DNA of 64,000 bases from an uncultured Christensenella sp. (GCA_910587015.1 CAJUME010000015.1:62001-126000); one strand, 5' to 3'; positions 25,382-33,523 are shown, counted from the first letter of the stretch. Program-made: numbers and translations. Notes: generated by a model from the sequence alone, not told the origin.

Positions 25382-25889
25382 TTAGCTTCTCCATTAAAAT
25401 AATAATAAAAATTTTCAGCACTACAAGCGCGTTTATAACAGTAACTGTCTTGGCATAGTATCTGATGTCGGAATGCTCCTGATTTAAGATTGTGTAATTT
25501 CTTAATTTACAAAAATTTCCGTTTATCTGAATGAATTTATAAATTGCCGTTGTTAAGCAATTCTGCGCAAGCGCGGCATAGGCGTTACCCTCGCGTTGCA
25601 TGCCGTAATCGCCGAGCTGAACCATTTTGTAAAGACAAATGCAGTTAAAAATTTTGTAATAGCTGCCTTTAAGCTTTTTCATATCCAGCTTTTTGTTTTT
25701 TCCGTTTACCTGCATTTCGTTCGGGTGGTCTTTTACGGTATTTACGTTAAAAAAATTCCAGCCTAAGGTGCCTATATTAAGGCTTGCGTACTTCTGACCC
25801 GTGTTTATATAAATATAATTGTACAAATGAACGGGAAATATAAGTAAGGCAAACAACGCCGCGCCGACGGCGGTTAGTGCAACGTTCAT
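25350..25889 (-). CDS. Small membrane protein, DUF2953-like by position
   Basis: Counting from ATG 25889 gives 179 residues (a TTG at 25925 would add 12 and lacks a clear ribosome site). A transmembrane helix lies near the N-terminus (about residues 3-20), and a second near 145-165 is followed by a Lys/Asn-rich cytoplasmic tail. The middle is a polar beta-rich region without motifs I recognise. In many spore formers a DUF2953 protein is encoded directly before gerW/ytfJ, and the size and topology fit. I call it DUF2953-like mainly from this neighbourhood. The 3' end overlaps the gerW-like gene by 32 bp. Confidence 0.5.
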   Translation of the reverse strand: MNVALTAVGAALFALLIFPVHLYNYIYINTGQKYASLNIGTLGWNFFNVNTVKDHPNEMQVNGKNKKLDMKKLKGSYYKIFNCICLYKMVQLGDYGMQREGNAYAALAQNCLTTAIYKFIQINGNFCKLRNYTILNQEHSDIRYYAKTVTVINALVVLKIFIIILMEKLNDKNKKKQRK

Positions 25890-25999
25890 ACCCTTATTAT
25901 CAGTAAACGGAAAATATTTATACAAAAAAAAGGACGGCTTTAACCGTAGTGCACATAGGAAATTTAAGACAAATTGCAGACGAAATAAATTAAGGCGTG

Positions 26000-26016
26000 G
26001 CGTAGAAGCTACGCCT
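26000..26016. terminator. Short GC hairpin, orphan terminator
   Basis: GGCGTAG and CTACGCC separated by AAG form a 7-bp stem followed by TTTGTG on the plus strand. No gene ends here on the plus strand and the nearest minus-strand transcript would be antisense to the DUF3788 gene. Its owner is unclear. Confidence 0.35.
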
Positions 26017-26125
26017 TTGTGCTTGTGTTTTTATATAGTGAGCTATACTTACCGCTTGTTTTTTTGCGTTTAATGTACTATAATGATTGCACGATAAACA
26101 GTAATTTAGCGGAGAATTGATTTAT

Positions 26126-26539
26126 ATGTTCGATATGATACCTAATGCGGAAGAAATGACAAATTTGGTCGGTAAACCTTTATACGAAGTATGGAATAAA
26201 TTATGTGATTTAATTGATGATAAGTACGATATGGATTGCGTATGGAATAAAGGCGGTAAAGCGTGGAAATACGAATACAAATATCGTAAAGGCGGTAAAA
26301 CACTTTGCGCCTTGTATGCAAGAGAAAATTGCATAGGATTTATGATTGTTTTCGGTAAAGACGAGCGGTTAAAATTTGAAGCTGACAAAGAAACCTTTTC
26401 AAAAGAAGTTCAAGAAATATATGAAAATACTCATACTTACCACGATGGGAAATGGATAATGTTTGAGCCAGCTGACACTTCCTTGTTTAATGATTTTATC
26501 AGACTGTTGAGTTTAAAAAGAAAGCCGAACAGAAAGTAA
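26126..26539 (+). CDS. DUF3788 family protein
   Basis: About 137 residues from ATG 26126 (GGAGA 10 nt upstream; an alternative TTG is at 26117). The sequence contains VWNKLCDLIDDKYDMDCVWNKGGKAWKYEYKYRKGGKTLCALY, then a GFMIVFGKDER segment and YHDGKWIMFEP. The conserved W...KYRRGGKTLC...Y..E..... pattern is that of DUF3788, a small family with no known activity, related to the YdhG/DUF1801-like fold. It is a lone plus-strand gene, AT-rich compared with the scpB operon it faces, and may be a recent acquisition. Confidence 0.75.
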   Translation: MFDMIPNAEEMTNLVGKPLYEVWNKLCDLIDDKYDMDCVWNKGGKAWKYEYKYRKGGKTLCALYARENCIGFMIVFGKDERLKFEADKETFSKEVQEIYENTHTYHDGKWIMFEPADTSLFNDFIRLLSLKRKPNRK

Positions 26540-26676
26540 AGATAATTTCAATTTAAAGGAAAATAGTTTTCAATTAAACAAGAGATTGAAATATTAAATT
26601 CAAAAAAAATACTTCCGTGGATTGGCGCACCGTTTAACGGTAAATTTCAATTTATCTTTTAAAATAACGTGTAGCT

Positions 26677-26711
26677 AAAAGGCTCTCGAACGAAACGTCC
26701 GAGAGCCTTTT
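26677..26711. terminator. Bidirectional terminator between DUF3788 gene and scpB
   Basis: A perfect 12-bp stem AAAAGGCTCTCG (26677-26688) and CGAGAGCCTTTT (26700-26711) gives a T-run on both strands. It serves the plus-strand DUF3788 gene and the minus-strand scpB gene, which converge here. Confidence 0.85.
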
Positions 26712-26802
26712 ACCGTCGTTTGAAAGTGCAGCTCCTTAAAATATAGTTTTGTAATTCTCTATGGGAGTGCGCTTTAACCGCCCTTTACGCTTTTTAAATT
26801 TA

Positions 26803-27513
26803 TCAATCTATCTTAATTACGTCGTCATCATCGCCGATAAAATCGGGAAGCTCGAAGCCGTCCTCGTCCGTACGCGGCTTTTTTTCCTCCTCGGCTTGCG
26901 TAACGGGCGGCGGTGTCGCCCCCTCTTCAACGTATACGTCCTTTTTATAAAGGTAATTTCCGTCCTCCTCGTCGGCAAATGCGGCGTTGTTCAGCTCTGC
27001 TATCTGCGCCATAAGCTCGTCATAGTCGGGTAGTTCGTCAATGGAGTTCAGCTTAAATCTCTTTAAAAAGTTATCCGTAGTGCGATAAACGATAGGCTTG
27101 CCAACGGCGTCCCTTCTGCCGCACGGTTCTATCATTTCAAGCTCTAACAGCGTATGTATTGCGTAATCGCAGCTGACCGTTCTTATTTCCTCAAGCTCCG
27201 GCTTGGTTATCGGCTGCTTGTATGCTATTATTGCCGCGCATTCCAGAATGGTTTTTGTAAATTCCTTTTCTTTAATAGGTATAAGCACCTCTGAAACCTG
27301 CTGTTTATACTTGGGATTAGAGGCAAGCTGAAGCTTTCCGTTAAAAACAAGCAATTGAATGCCGCCGTCCTCGCCGTATCTCTTTTTCAGCTCGTCAATG
27401 CTTGCGTTAACTTCTTTTATGCCGCAACCGAGCTTTTCGACAATAAATTTTACGGGAACAGCCTCCCCCGAAGCGAAAACAATCGCCTCAATTATATTCG
27501 TCAAATTGTTCAT
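26803..27513 (-). CDS. scpB: Segregation and condensation protein B
   Basis: A 236-residue ScpB with two winged helices. Recognised segments are NLTNIIEAIVFASGEAVPV at the start, AAIIAYKQPITKPELEEIRTVSCDYAIHTLLE in the second winged helix, and GRRDAVGKPIVYRTTDNFLKRF. The C-terminal 60 residues are a long acidic tail (DEEDG, GDDDDV) beyond the usual domain. ScpB dimers bind ScpA and regulate the SMC complex for chromosome segregation. It overlaps scpA by 26 bp. Confidence 0.95.
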   Translation of the reverse strand: MNNLTNIIEAIVFASGEAVPVKFIVEKLGCGIKEVNASIDELKKRYGEDGGIQLLVFNGKLQLASNPKYKQQVSEVLIPIKEKEFTKTILECAAIIAYKQPITKPELEEIRTVSCDYAIHTLLELEMIEPCGRRDAVGKPIVYRTTDNFLKRFKLNSIDELPDYDELMAQIAELNNAAFADEEDGNYLYKKDVYVEEGATPPPVTQAEEEKKPRTDEDGFELPDFIGDDDDVIKID

Positions 27514-28303
27514 CAGTTAAATCCTTTAAATCCCAGTCGGGATTGAGTTTTATAGTAATCGCGCCGAAGGACTGCTGCTGCTCAACCATAATAAACTGGT
27601 GCTTCAGCATTTCCAAAAGGGCCTGAAAGGTTGTTATTATTTCGTTTTTGGAATAGGTTCTGAACAGCTTTTCAAATTCAATTTCCTTACATTCAACAAG
27701 CTTGTCTTTTATAAAGGTTACCTGCTCCTCAACGGTGTGCTCGTCCTTTGGAATTTCCTTTACGTTCTGCTGTTCGCGTTGCAGGCTTTCGTTTTTAAGC
27801 ATCATTTTCGCAAACGCTTCAAGCAACGCGCTTACGGTAAAATCCTTATACACAACGCGTACGGTATCGAGAGATTTATCGGGATTTTTGAAAAAATAGC
27901 CTATCGTTTCCAAAGTTTTCAGCTTGGGAGTTTCGCCTTTAATCAGCTCGTACTCGCGCTGTTTAAGCTGTTCGATAAGCGCGCGCTGTTCCTCTTCGGC
28001 TCCACCCATCTCCTCGCCGCCGACCTCGACCACGGGCACAAGGCTCTTGGATTTTATGTAAATAATCTGCGCGGCAAGCGCAAGATATTCGCTTTCTTTA
28101 TCGACGTCGCGGCTTGGCTGCGTTTTCATAAACTCGATATAATCGAGGAATTGTTCGGTCACCTTCGAAACAAAAACCTCTTCAATGTTGATTTTTGCTA
28201 TATTGATAAGGTGCAACAGCAAATCCAACGGCCCCTCGAAAATATCGAGTACCGTTGTGTAATCCACTACCGATTCAAAATTGTCGTAATTGTTTTCAGC
28301 CAT
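27488..28303 (-). CDS. scpA: Segregation and condensation protein A
   Basis: A 271-residue kleisin. The N-terminal SMC-binding helix region contains FEGPLDLLLHLINIAKINIEEV, followed by EYLALAAQIIYIKSKSLVP. The C-terminal winged helix is VTFIKDKLVECKEIEFEKLF with FQALLEMLKHQFIMVEQQQSFGAITI. It bridges the SMC head domains together with ScpB. The gene begins 14 bp after the M50 protease stop and its end overlaps scpB. Confidence 0.95.
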   Translation of the reverse strand: MAENNYDNFESVVDYTTVLDIFEGPLDLLLHLINIAKINIEEVFVSKVTEQFLDYIEFMKTQPSRDVDKESEYLALAAQIIYIKSKSLVPVVEVGGEEMGGAEEEQRALIEQLKQREYELIKGETPKLKTLETIGYFFKNPDKSLDTVRVVYKDFTVSALLEAFAKMMLKNESLQREQQNVKEIPKDEHTVEEQVTFIKDKLVECKEIEFEKLFRTYSKNEIITTFQALLEMLKHQFIMVEQQQSFGAITIKLNPDWDLKDLTDEQFDEYN

Positions 28304-28316
28304 AATTTTTCCGCCG

Positions 28317-29039
28317 TTAAAAAGGCATTAACTGTATCGGCAATCCGAAAATCGCATTCCACATAGCCGTTATGGGGAAGCCGATAATATTCCTTGCAAA
28401 CCAATGGACATAGCCCAAAATATCAAAATAATGCACATACGGCAAGGAGGTATGTGTGCTTAAAATATCGCAAAGGAAGCTTTCAAGCACAAGTATCAGC
28501 AAAATATATCTGCCGTAGTCCTTTAAAAATCTGCGGACGGGGTTAATTTCACGGGTTAAGGACTCCACAACACGGAAGCCGTCAAGCGGATAAAACGGAA
28601 GCAGATTGAATACGGCAACGCTTAAGCTGTAAGCAAAAATCAGATAAAAGACCTGCTCGAAAAAGTTTACCACATAAACCGCCGCCGAGGCCGTGGGAGC
28701 GGCATAAACGGCGATAAGCAAAAACAATGGATAGGCAATAAACGCGATAATATAATTTGCCACAACGCCCGCAATCGCCGTCAAAAACAGTCCTTTTCTG
28801 TATTTATGAAAGTTATACGGATAAATAGGAACAGGCTTTGCCCAGCCGAAGCCCGTCAAAATACACAGAACAAAGCCCGTGGGGTCAATGTGCTTCAACG
28901 GGTTAAGCGTCAGCCTGCCGCGCATTTTTGCAGTAGGGTCGCCGCATTTGTACGCAACGAATGCGTGCGCGAATTCATGCGGAATAAATACGAAGAGCAC
29001 CGCTATTATTCCGCCGAGATATTTGAATAAATAAGTCAT
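28317..29039 (-). CDS. Site-2 protease family (M50) membrane metalloprotease
   Basis: A 240-residue integral membrane protein. The zinc motif HExxH reads HEFAH (residues 22-26), and FNLLPFYPLDG supplies the second conserved NxxPxxxLDG motif with the zinc-binding Asp. About five hydrophobic segments are visible. This is the short rhomboid-like site-2 protease (YwhC/YdgP type) often encoded beside scpAB and lysA in Firmicutes. It is not the SpoIVFB form, which carries a CBS domain. The substrate is unknown. It overlaps lysA by 4 bp at its start. Confidence 0.88.
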   Translation of the reverse strand: MTYLFKYLGGIIAVLFVFIPHEFAHAFVAYKCGDPTAKMRGRLTLNPLKHIDPTGFVLCILTGFGWAKPVPIYPYNFHKYRKGLFLTAIAGVVANYIIAFIAYPLFLLIAVYAAPTASAAVYVVNFFEQVFYLIFAYSLSVAVFNLLPFYPLDGFRVVESLTREINPVRRFLKDYGRYILLILVLESFLCDILSTHTSLPYVHYFDILGYVHWFARNIIGFPITAMWNAIFGLPIQLMPF

Positions 29040-30364
29040 TTCTTCAACCTTTCCGGTATTAAATCGTTCCGCACCAAATCCTCGTAGGTTTGCGGTCTGA
29101 TTATGTATTCCGCTTCGCCGTTATTTACAAGCACCGCCGCGGGAATAAAATTTCTGTTATAATTGCTCGCCATGGAATAATTATACGCGCCCGTCGTCAA
29201 AACCGCAAGAATATCCCCGCTTTGCGCCTCGGGCAAAGGCACGTCAACGGCAATCAAATCGCCGCTTTCACAGCACTTACCCGCAACGGTTACCTTTTCC
29301 GTGCAGGGCTCGTTTGCTCTGTTTGCAAGCAGGGCGGTATATCTTGACTGGTAAAGCGCATACCTCGGGTTTTCGAACATTCCGCCGTCGACAGCAATAT
29401 ATTTTTTTACTGCGGGAATATCCTTGATTGCGCCCACGGTGTAAAGCGTTATACCCGCTTCGCCCACTATCGAGCGCCCCGGTTCAAGCAACAAATACGG
29501 CTCTGCAAGCTTGTATTTTGCAGCATTATGCTTTACGGCTGCAACAAGCGCCTTTAAATAATCTGCGTAATCTTCATATTTCAGCTCGGGGTCGTCGCTG
29601 TTATACCAAACACCGAAGCCGCCGCCGATATTCAGCTCCTTGACCTCAAAGCCGAGCCCGTCCCTTATTTCTGCGGCAAATTGCATAACCTTGTTTGCCG
29701 CAAGCACAAATGACTGCTTTTCGAATATCTGAGAGCCTATGTGGCAGTGAAAGCCCCTTAATTCAAGATTTTTCTTTGCAAGCACGTGCTTCGCAATTGC
29801 CTCCGCCGTGCCGTCTGATATAGAAAAGCCGAATTTGCTGTCCGTTCTTGCAGTCTGCACAAACGCATGCGTATGCGCCTCCACTCCGGGGTTTATGCGG
29901 ATTAAAACCTTCTGTATTATATTTTTCCCTGCGGCAATGCTGTCAAGCATATCCGCCTCGCGAAAGCTGTCAACTACGATATTTCCAACGCCGCAGTCAA
30001 GCGCGTATTCCAGCTCGCGTTCAAGCTTGTTGTTGCCGTGCATATAGATTTTATTCGAGGGGAAGCCCGACTGAACCGCAGTGTACAGCTCTCCGCCCGA
30101 AACAACGTCTACGCCTATTCCCTCCTGACGGGCAATAGCATAAATCGCCTCGCACGAGAACGCCTTCGAGGCATACAACACCATGCCGTTGCCGCCGTAT
30201 TCGCCGTCGATTACCGACTTGTAGGTGCGCATCATACGGCGGATATGCGCCTCGTCAAAAGCATATAACGGCGTACCGAAGCGGCGCGCAATGTCCACGG
30301 CGTCCATTCCGCCTATTTCAAGATGTCCCGCTTTATTTATCTTTAACGTATCCCGCAAGTTCAT
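29036..30364 (-). CDS. lysA: Diaminopimelate decarboxylase
   Basis: Start ATG 30364 is preceded by GGAGA at good spacing, giving 442 residues; the longer reading to 30502 has no ribosome site. This is a fold-type III PLP enzyme. LYASKAFSC holds the PLP lysine (near residue 60), HCHIGSQI and ELNIGGGFGV form the phosphate-binding and barrel motifs, and CESGDLI and GAYNYSMASNYN are the C-terminal active-site motifs contributed across the dimer. It makes L-lysine from meso-DAP, the last step of the pathway. The gene follows dacF and a terminator. Confidence 0.95.
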   Translation of the reverse strand: MNLRDTLKINKAGHLEIGGMDAVDIARRFGTPLYAFDEAHIRRMMRTYKSVIDGEYGGNGMVLYASKAFSCEAIYAIARQEGIGVDVVSGGELYTAVQSGFPSNKIYMHGNNKLERELEYALDCGVGNIVVDSFREADMLDSIAAGKNIIQKVLIRINPGVEAHTHAFVQTARTDSKFGFSISDGTAEAIAKHVLAKKNLELRGFHCHIGSQIFEKQSFVLAANKVMQFAAEIRDGLGFEVKELNIGGGFGVWYNSDDPELKYEDYADYLKALVAAVKHNAAKYKLAEPYLLLEPGRSIVGEAGITLYTVGAIKDIPAVKKYIAVDGGMFENPRYALYQSRYTALLANRANEPCTEKVTVAGKCCESGDLIAVDVPLPEAQSGDILAVLTTGAYNYSMASNYNRNFIPAAVLVNNGEAEYIIRPQTYEDLVRNDLIPERLKK

Positions 30365-30454
30365 TAAAATTCTCCGCAATATATTCCCAAATATTTTATC
30401 AAATTCAGCGCAAATAGTCAAATAAATTGCCGTGAAATTATTTTCGGCGGCAAA

Positions 30455-30484
30455 ATACGGCGCGCAAGGCAATGCGCGCCGTAT
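30455..30484 (-). terminator. Terminator of the second DD-carboxypeptidase gene
   Basis: Perfect 12-bp arms ATACGGCGCGCA and TGCGCGCCGTAT with a 6-nt loop, followed on the minus strand by TTTTG. It is 24 bp past the stop at 30508. Confidence 0.75.
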
Positions 30485-30507
30485 CGCTCTATTGTTAAGC
30501 ATTTATT

Positions 30508-31671
30508 TTAAATTGCCCATTGAGAAGCGTTTTGTTTTAAATAATCGCCGTAGCCCGCCTTGTCAACGCTTTCCGCCGCAACAACGTTTACCTTGTCGCA
30601 CAGAATGCCGTCCTTGTAGACCTCAATCTCGCCGACAACCTGATTGACCGCCACGGGCGCCTTCACATTGAAATCAACCACCTTGTGAGTAATTTCGGGG
30701 GCTTTGCCCGCCGCAGAAAAGACGTAGCTGTTTCTTTCCGGCTTTACCTGAAAGGTATCCCTTTTGCCGCCCCTTACGCTGAATTCGTCATTGAGGGTGA
30801 CGTCCTTATCCAGCACAATTTTGTTTTGGTAATTTGCAAAGCCGTATTCGAACATCTGCACGGTTGAGTTAAATCTGTCGTCGCTCGAGCCCGCGCCCAA
30901 AACAACGGAAACAAGCCTTAAATTGTTCTTTTTTGCGGTAGCCGCAAGGCAGAAGCCCGCCTCGTTGGTGAAGCCCGTTTTTCCGCCGTCGCAGAAGGAA
31001 TATTTTCTTATCAGCTTATTAGTGTTTGTCATAGAGGTTTTTCTGTTGTCGGGGTGCTCGAATTCCTCTAACCAGATTTTGCTGTAATTGTAATATTCCT
31101 CGTTTTTGATAAGATTTGCGAACATAAGCGCAACGTCCCTCGCGCAAGAATACTGCGTATCGCGGGGAAGCCCCGTGCAGTTGGCAAAAAGCGTGTCTGT
31201 ACAGCCAAGCTCCTTAGCCTTGCCGTTCATTAAAGCGACAAACTCGTCCTCGCCGCCCGCAACCTTTTCGGAAAGCGCAACGCAGCTGTCATTTGCAGAG
31301 CATACTACCACGCTTTTAATAAGCTGGTTTACTGTATACTGACATTTGCTGTCGAGAAAAATCTGCGAACCGCCCATACCCATAGCCTTACTGCTTACCG
31401 AAACAGTATCGTCAAGCGTGAATTTGCCCGCAGAAACAGCGTCAAAAACAAGCGTAAGCGTCATTACCTTGCATACGCTGGCAATAGGCATACGCGCGGC
31501 TTCGTTTTCCTTATATAAGCACTCGCCAGAATTGTAATCCATAAGATAAGCCGATTTACAGCCCTTGGTAAGCGAGCCCGCCGCACTGCCCGCCTCGTAG
31601 GTGAAGCCCGAAAGAGCCGCGCCCGAAGCCGCAATGCAAGCGGATAAAAATACATTGAATAACTTTTTCAT
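30508..31671 (-). CDS. dacF: D-alanyl-D-alanine carboxypeptidase, DacF-like
   Basis: A 387-residue PBP5-family enzyme with a signal peptide (about residues 1-24). The SxxK nucleophile motif is SVCKVM (about 63-68), the SxN triad reads CSANDSCVAL, and KTG occurs in GGKTGFTNEAGFC. The C-terminal PBP5 domain spans about 290-387. This is the second such enzyme in the window. Its position next to the SpoIIM-like gene and upstream sporulation genes resembles the dacF region of Bacillus, where DacF sets spore-cortex cross-linking with SpoVD/DacB. It is followed by a strong terminator and then lysA. Confidence 0.88.
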   Translation of the reverse strand: MKKLFNVFLSACIAASGAALSGFTYEAGSAAGSLTKGCKSAYLMDYNSGECLYKENEAARMPIASVCKVMTLTLVFDAVSAGKFTLDDTVSVSSKAMGMGGSQIFLDSKCQYTVNQLIKSVVVCSANDSCVALSEKVAGGEDEFVALMNGKAKELGCTDTLFANCTGLPRDTQYSCARDVALMFANLIKNEEYYNYSKIWLEEFEHPDNRKTSMTNTNKLIRKYSFCDGGKTGFTNEAGFCLAATAKKNNLRLVSVVLGAGSSDDRFNSTVQMFEYGFANYQNKIVLDKDVTLNDEFSVRGGKRDTFQVKPERNSYVFSAAGKAPEITHKVVDFNVKAPVAVNQVVGEIEVYKDGILCDKVNVVAAESVDKAGYGDYLKQNASQWAI

Positions 31672-31699
31672 ACCGACAGTATGCGGAAATATAAAAAAA

Positions 31700-32242
31700 T
31701 TATACTATAATTATCACCACCCTGAACAGCACGTTGACAAGCAAAAGCATGACAATGCAATCGGCTACGGCGCAGACTGCGGGAATAAAAAAGCAATACC
31801 TTTTATCTGCCCTTGTGCAGAATTCACCTATAAAATAGCAGACGGCTAGCGAGATAAGCGTTGCCGGCACGAATACAAAGATAATTACGATTACTCCGCT
31901 GAAAGCGCCGACTGTTATTATAAGCGCTGTATAAATGCCGAAAAACAGCCCCCTTAAAAAGACGAAAATGAGATTGAGGTATTTTAATTTAGTAAAATAG
32001 CTTATTAAAAAGAAAATATAAAAATACAGCACATCGCCCAAAAGATGCGGAAAAATTATATTTCCGTTTTTAAAATTGAATACGTAATAAACGTAATCGT
32101 CCGCCAGATTAAGCAGATAAGTATTGTAATTTACAAAATTGCATAGTACTATGCCACATATAATTGAGCAAATTAAAGCAATAACGAACGCCAAAGCGTA
32201 TTTTTTATCCCATTTATCGCCGCAAAAAGACAAATTTCTCAT
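31700..32242 (-). CDS. Integral membrane protein, SpoIIM-like topology
   Basis: 180 residues with about five hydrophobic segments and little else. The layout is TM1 (about 15-36), a short extracellular loop, then LLGDVLYFYIFFLISYF, VFLRGLFFGIYTALIITV, IIFVFVPATLISLAVCYFIGEF and a last helix near the C-terminus. The order of helices, the RG...G motif before the third helix and its place beside dacF and spoIVB resemble SpoIIM (DMP complex, septal peptidoglycan hydrolysis during engulfment), but sequence identity looks weak. The ATG at 32242 lies in the arm of a strong hairpin and has no clear ribosome site, so the start is uncertain. Confidence 0.5.
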   Translation of the reverse strand: MRNLSFCGDKWDKKYALAFVIALICSIICGIVLCNFVNYNTYLLNLADDYVYYVFNFKNGNIIFPHLLGDVLYFYIFFLISYFTKLKYLNLIFVFLRGLFFGIYTALIITVGAFSGVIVIIFVFVPATLISLAVCYFIGEFCTRADKRYCFFIPAVCAVADCIVMLLLVNVLFRVVIIIV

Positions 32243-32264
32243 ATATCAAATATATGAGAAATTT
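32232..32264 (-). other. Perfect 15-bp hairpin overlapping the start of the SpoIIM-like gene
   Basis: Arms 32232-32246 and 32250-32264 are exact reverse complements with a 3-nt loop. On the minus strand the hairpin comes 4 nt after the displaced spoIVB stop (32269) and the ATG at 32242 lies within its 3' arm, followed by TTTGTCTTTTTG. It could terminate the spoIVB transcript or hide the start codon of the next gene. Confidence 0.6.
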
Positions 32265-32268
32265 AATA

Positions 32269-32340
32269 TTAATATGAACCCAGCATTTTATCTATTCCTA
32301 TTCCGTAGCCTCTTGTCGGGTCGTTTACAAACACATGAGT
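32269..32340 (-). pseudogene. spoIVB: Displaced 3' end of spoIVB (left attachment remnant)
   Basis: Reading the minus strand gives THVFVNDPTRGYGIGIDKML then GSY and a stop at 32269, which matches the last 23 residues of the SpoIVB encoded at 45.5 kb at 19 of 23 positions. Upstream of this the sequence is AT-rich island DNA without SpoIVB similarity. The codons are GC-richer (GAC CCG, GGC TAC) than in the right copy. It is therefore best read as the original host tail cut off by integration, with the right copy being the tail brought by the element. Confidence 0.85.
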
Positions 32341-32406
32341 AAATGTCAATAAGTTACAAATATAAATTTTCTATAATTCGTGTAGTTTCACAAAAAAGCA
32401 AAATCG

Positions 32407-32445
32407 TTCGACAAGTATTTGAGGATATTTTTCGACAAAGTATTT
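32407..32445. repeat. Direct repeat near the left end of the island
   Basis: TTCGACAAGTATTT (32407-32420) recurs as TTCGACAAAGTATTT (32431-32445), 24 bp apart and about 70 bp inside the left boundary. The placement suits arm-type binding sites of a tyrosine recombinase or its accessory factor, though no binding is demonstrated. Confidence 0.4.
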
Positions 32446-32459
32446 TAAACTTAGGGACA

Positions 32460-32624
32460 TCAACCTAAATTATCATTAATTTGTTTTCTTGTTTTGGCAA
32501 TTTCAGCATTTATTTCTTCTAAAGACATGCTAGAAATGCCATTTTGTTCTGCTATTTGTTGCGCTTTTCGTATAGCTAAAATTCCGTTATTTTTCTCTTC
32601 GTTTAATCTTGAATCAGTATCCAT
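32460..32624 (-). CDS. Small hypothetical protein of the DUF3990 cassette
   Basis: A 54-residue frame I read directly: MDTDSRLNEEKNNGILAIRK, then AQQIAEQNGISSMSLEEINA and EIAKTRKQINDNLG. It is charged, probably helical, with the SLEEINAEIAKTR pattern that I associate with the small last gene accompanying DUF3990 proteins in Firmicutes. It starts 2 nt after the stop of the 66-residue gene and so is very likely translated from the same message. It may be the antitoxin or a transcriptional partner of the cassette, but the function is inferred from position only. Confidence 0.55.
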   Translation of the reverse strand: MDTDSRLNEEKNNGILAIRKAQQIAEQNGISSMSLEEINAEIAKTRKQINDNLG

Positions 32625-32626
32625 AT

Positions 32627-32827
32627 CTATTTAGCTTCTTGTATAAACAATCCATAAATGTAAAGTGGCGACTGCCCGAAAAGTCCGGAATCATCATCTG
32701 CAAAACTTGAACCGGTAGCTGATGAATAAAACATATCCAAAGCCTCCCTCTCGGTTACGTTTTGGTTGGCACATATCAGTTTTATAATTTCGGGTAATAT
32801 TGTTGCCCTGACCGTAGAATGAGCCAT
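32627..32827 (-). CDS. Small hypothetical protein of the DUF3990 cassette
   Basis: 66 residues: an N-terminal helix (VRATILPEIIKLICANQNVTEREALDMFY) followed by SSATGSSFADDDSGLFGQSPLYIYGLFIQEAK. The helix ending in EREALDxFYxS resembles the DUF3791 core, and the QSPLYIYG end is typical of small proteins found beside DUF3990 genes. It is 1 nt from the DUF3990 gene upstream and 2 nt from the 54-residue gene downstream, so the three form a tight operon. A role as immunity/antitoxin partner is an inference. Confidence 0.6.
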   Translation of the reverse strand: MAHSTVRATILPEIIKLICANQNVTEREALDMFYSSATGSSFADDDSGLFGQSPLYIYGLFIQEAK

Positions 32828-32828
32828 A

Positions 32829-33329
32829 CTATTTCATCTCCACTTTATAACTTTTAATAAACTTTAATTCATTTAATGATTTTTCGCTACAGAAAGCTAT
32901 CTGATTATTTATCTTTTCAAACTTCAACCGTTCAACGGCATCTTCCTTACGCATTATTCCCTGCATTACGTATGACACAGTTTCTCCGACATTGTCATTT
33001 GCAATTTTACCGCTGACTATATCATATCCGTGCTTAAAATCTATATTTCCTCTGCAGTTTACAACGAGTTCAAGCCATTCCAGCGAAGCCACAGAAAACT
33101 CTTTTTTCAAAGTTTTTTCAGAAGGAGTCCATTCATAGATATTGACTATTGCAGGAACTAATATGCCTTCTTTCTTCTTGGATAAAATCTTAGCTTTTCT
33201 GATTGCCCAGCGTTCAGCCTGCTCTTTAATATTTGTTGTATAGAAAGCGAAACCAAAATCGCGTCCGAGTTCGCTTTTAATTATTTGAGGGGTTACTATT
33301 TCAAGCGTTGTTCCGTGATATAATATCAT
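32829..33329 (-). CDS. DUF3990 family protein, putative ADP-ribosyltransferase-like toxin
   Basis: 166 residues. The N-terminus ILYHGTTLEIVTPQIIKSEL and the following DFGFAFYTTNIKEQAERWA match the DUF3990 pattern (YHGT...DFG.GFYTT....QA..WA), which has the look of a small ADP-ribosyltransferase fold: a His-containing first strand (YHGT), an aromatic/Tyr strand (FYTT) and a late Glu. NAD-dependent modification is therefore plausible but not shown. The 3' half contains VNCRGNIDFKHGYDIVSGKIAND. It overlaps the upstream DUF3791 gene by 4 bp. The cassette is common on mobile elements of gut Firmicutes and is likely toxin-antitoxin-like. Confidence 0.75.
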   Translation of the reverse strand: MILYHGTTLEIVTPQIIKSELGRDFGFAFYTTNIKEQAERWAIRKAKILSKKKEGILVPAIVNIYEWTPSEKTLKKEFSVASLEWLELVVNCRGNIDFKHGYDIVSGKIANDNVGETVSYVMQGIMRKEDAVERLKFEKINNQIAFCSEKSLNELKFIKSYKVEMK

Positions 33330-33523
33330 TTCACGCCTCCAAGATATTCATCAAATAACTGCATTAAATATTCCATTCCCATCCCATGCAAGTCGTCATA
33401 ATCATTTTCCAATAATTCAATCAGTTTCTCTTTCTTGAACAGTTCATAGACTTCATTACTAGGTTTGTGGATATGCTCTGCATAATATTCAACACAAAAT
33501 GATATAAAAGAAATTTTGCTCAT
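33326..33523 (-). CDS. DUF3791 family protein
   Basis: 65 residues: FISFCVEYYAEHIHKPSNEVYELFKKEKLIELLENDYDDLHGMGMEYLMQLFDEYL. The pattern FCIExYK..H..S..EV..LF.....I..L...YD.LH..G..YL...I...I defines DUF3791, small helical proteins encoded just before DUF3990 genes. The 4-bp overlap with the DUF3990 gene (GTGA/ATGA-type junction) supports co-translation. As first gene it may be the antitoxin or DNA-binding regulator. Confidence 0.75.
   Translation of the reverse strand: MSKISFISFCVEYYAEHIHKPSNEVYELFKKEKLIELLENDYDDLHGMGMEYLMQLFDEYLGGVK

Noticed and set aside
26540..26660. Short frame ending GAPFNGKFQFIF downstream of the DUF3788 gene
   Set aside because: It has no start codon with a ribosome site, is under 35 codons and matches nothing I recognise; at best a relic.
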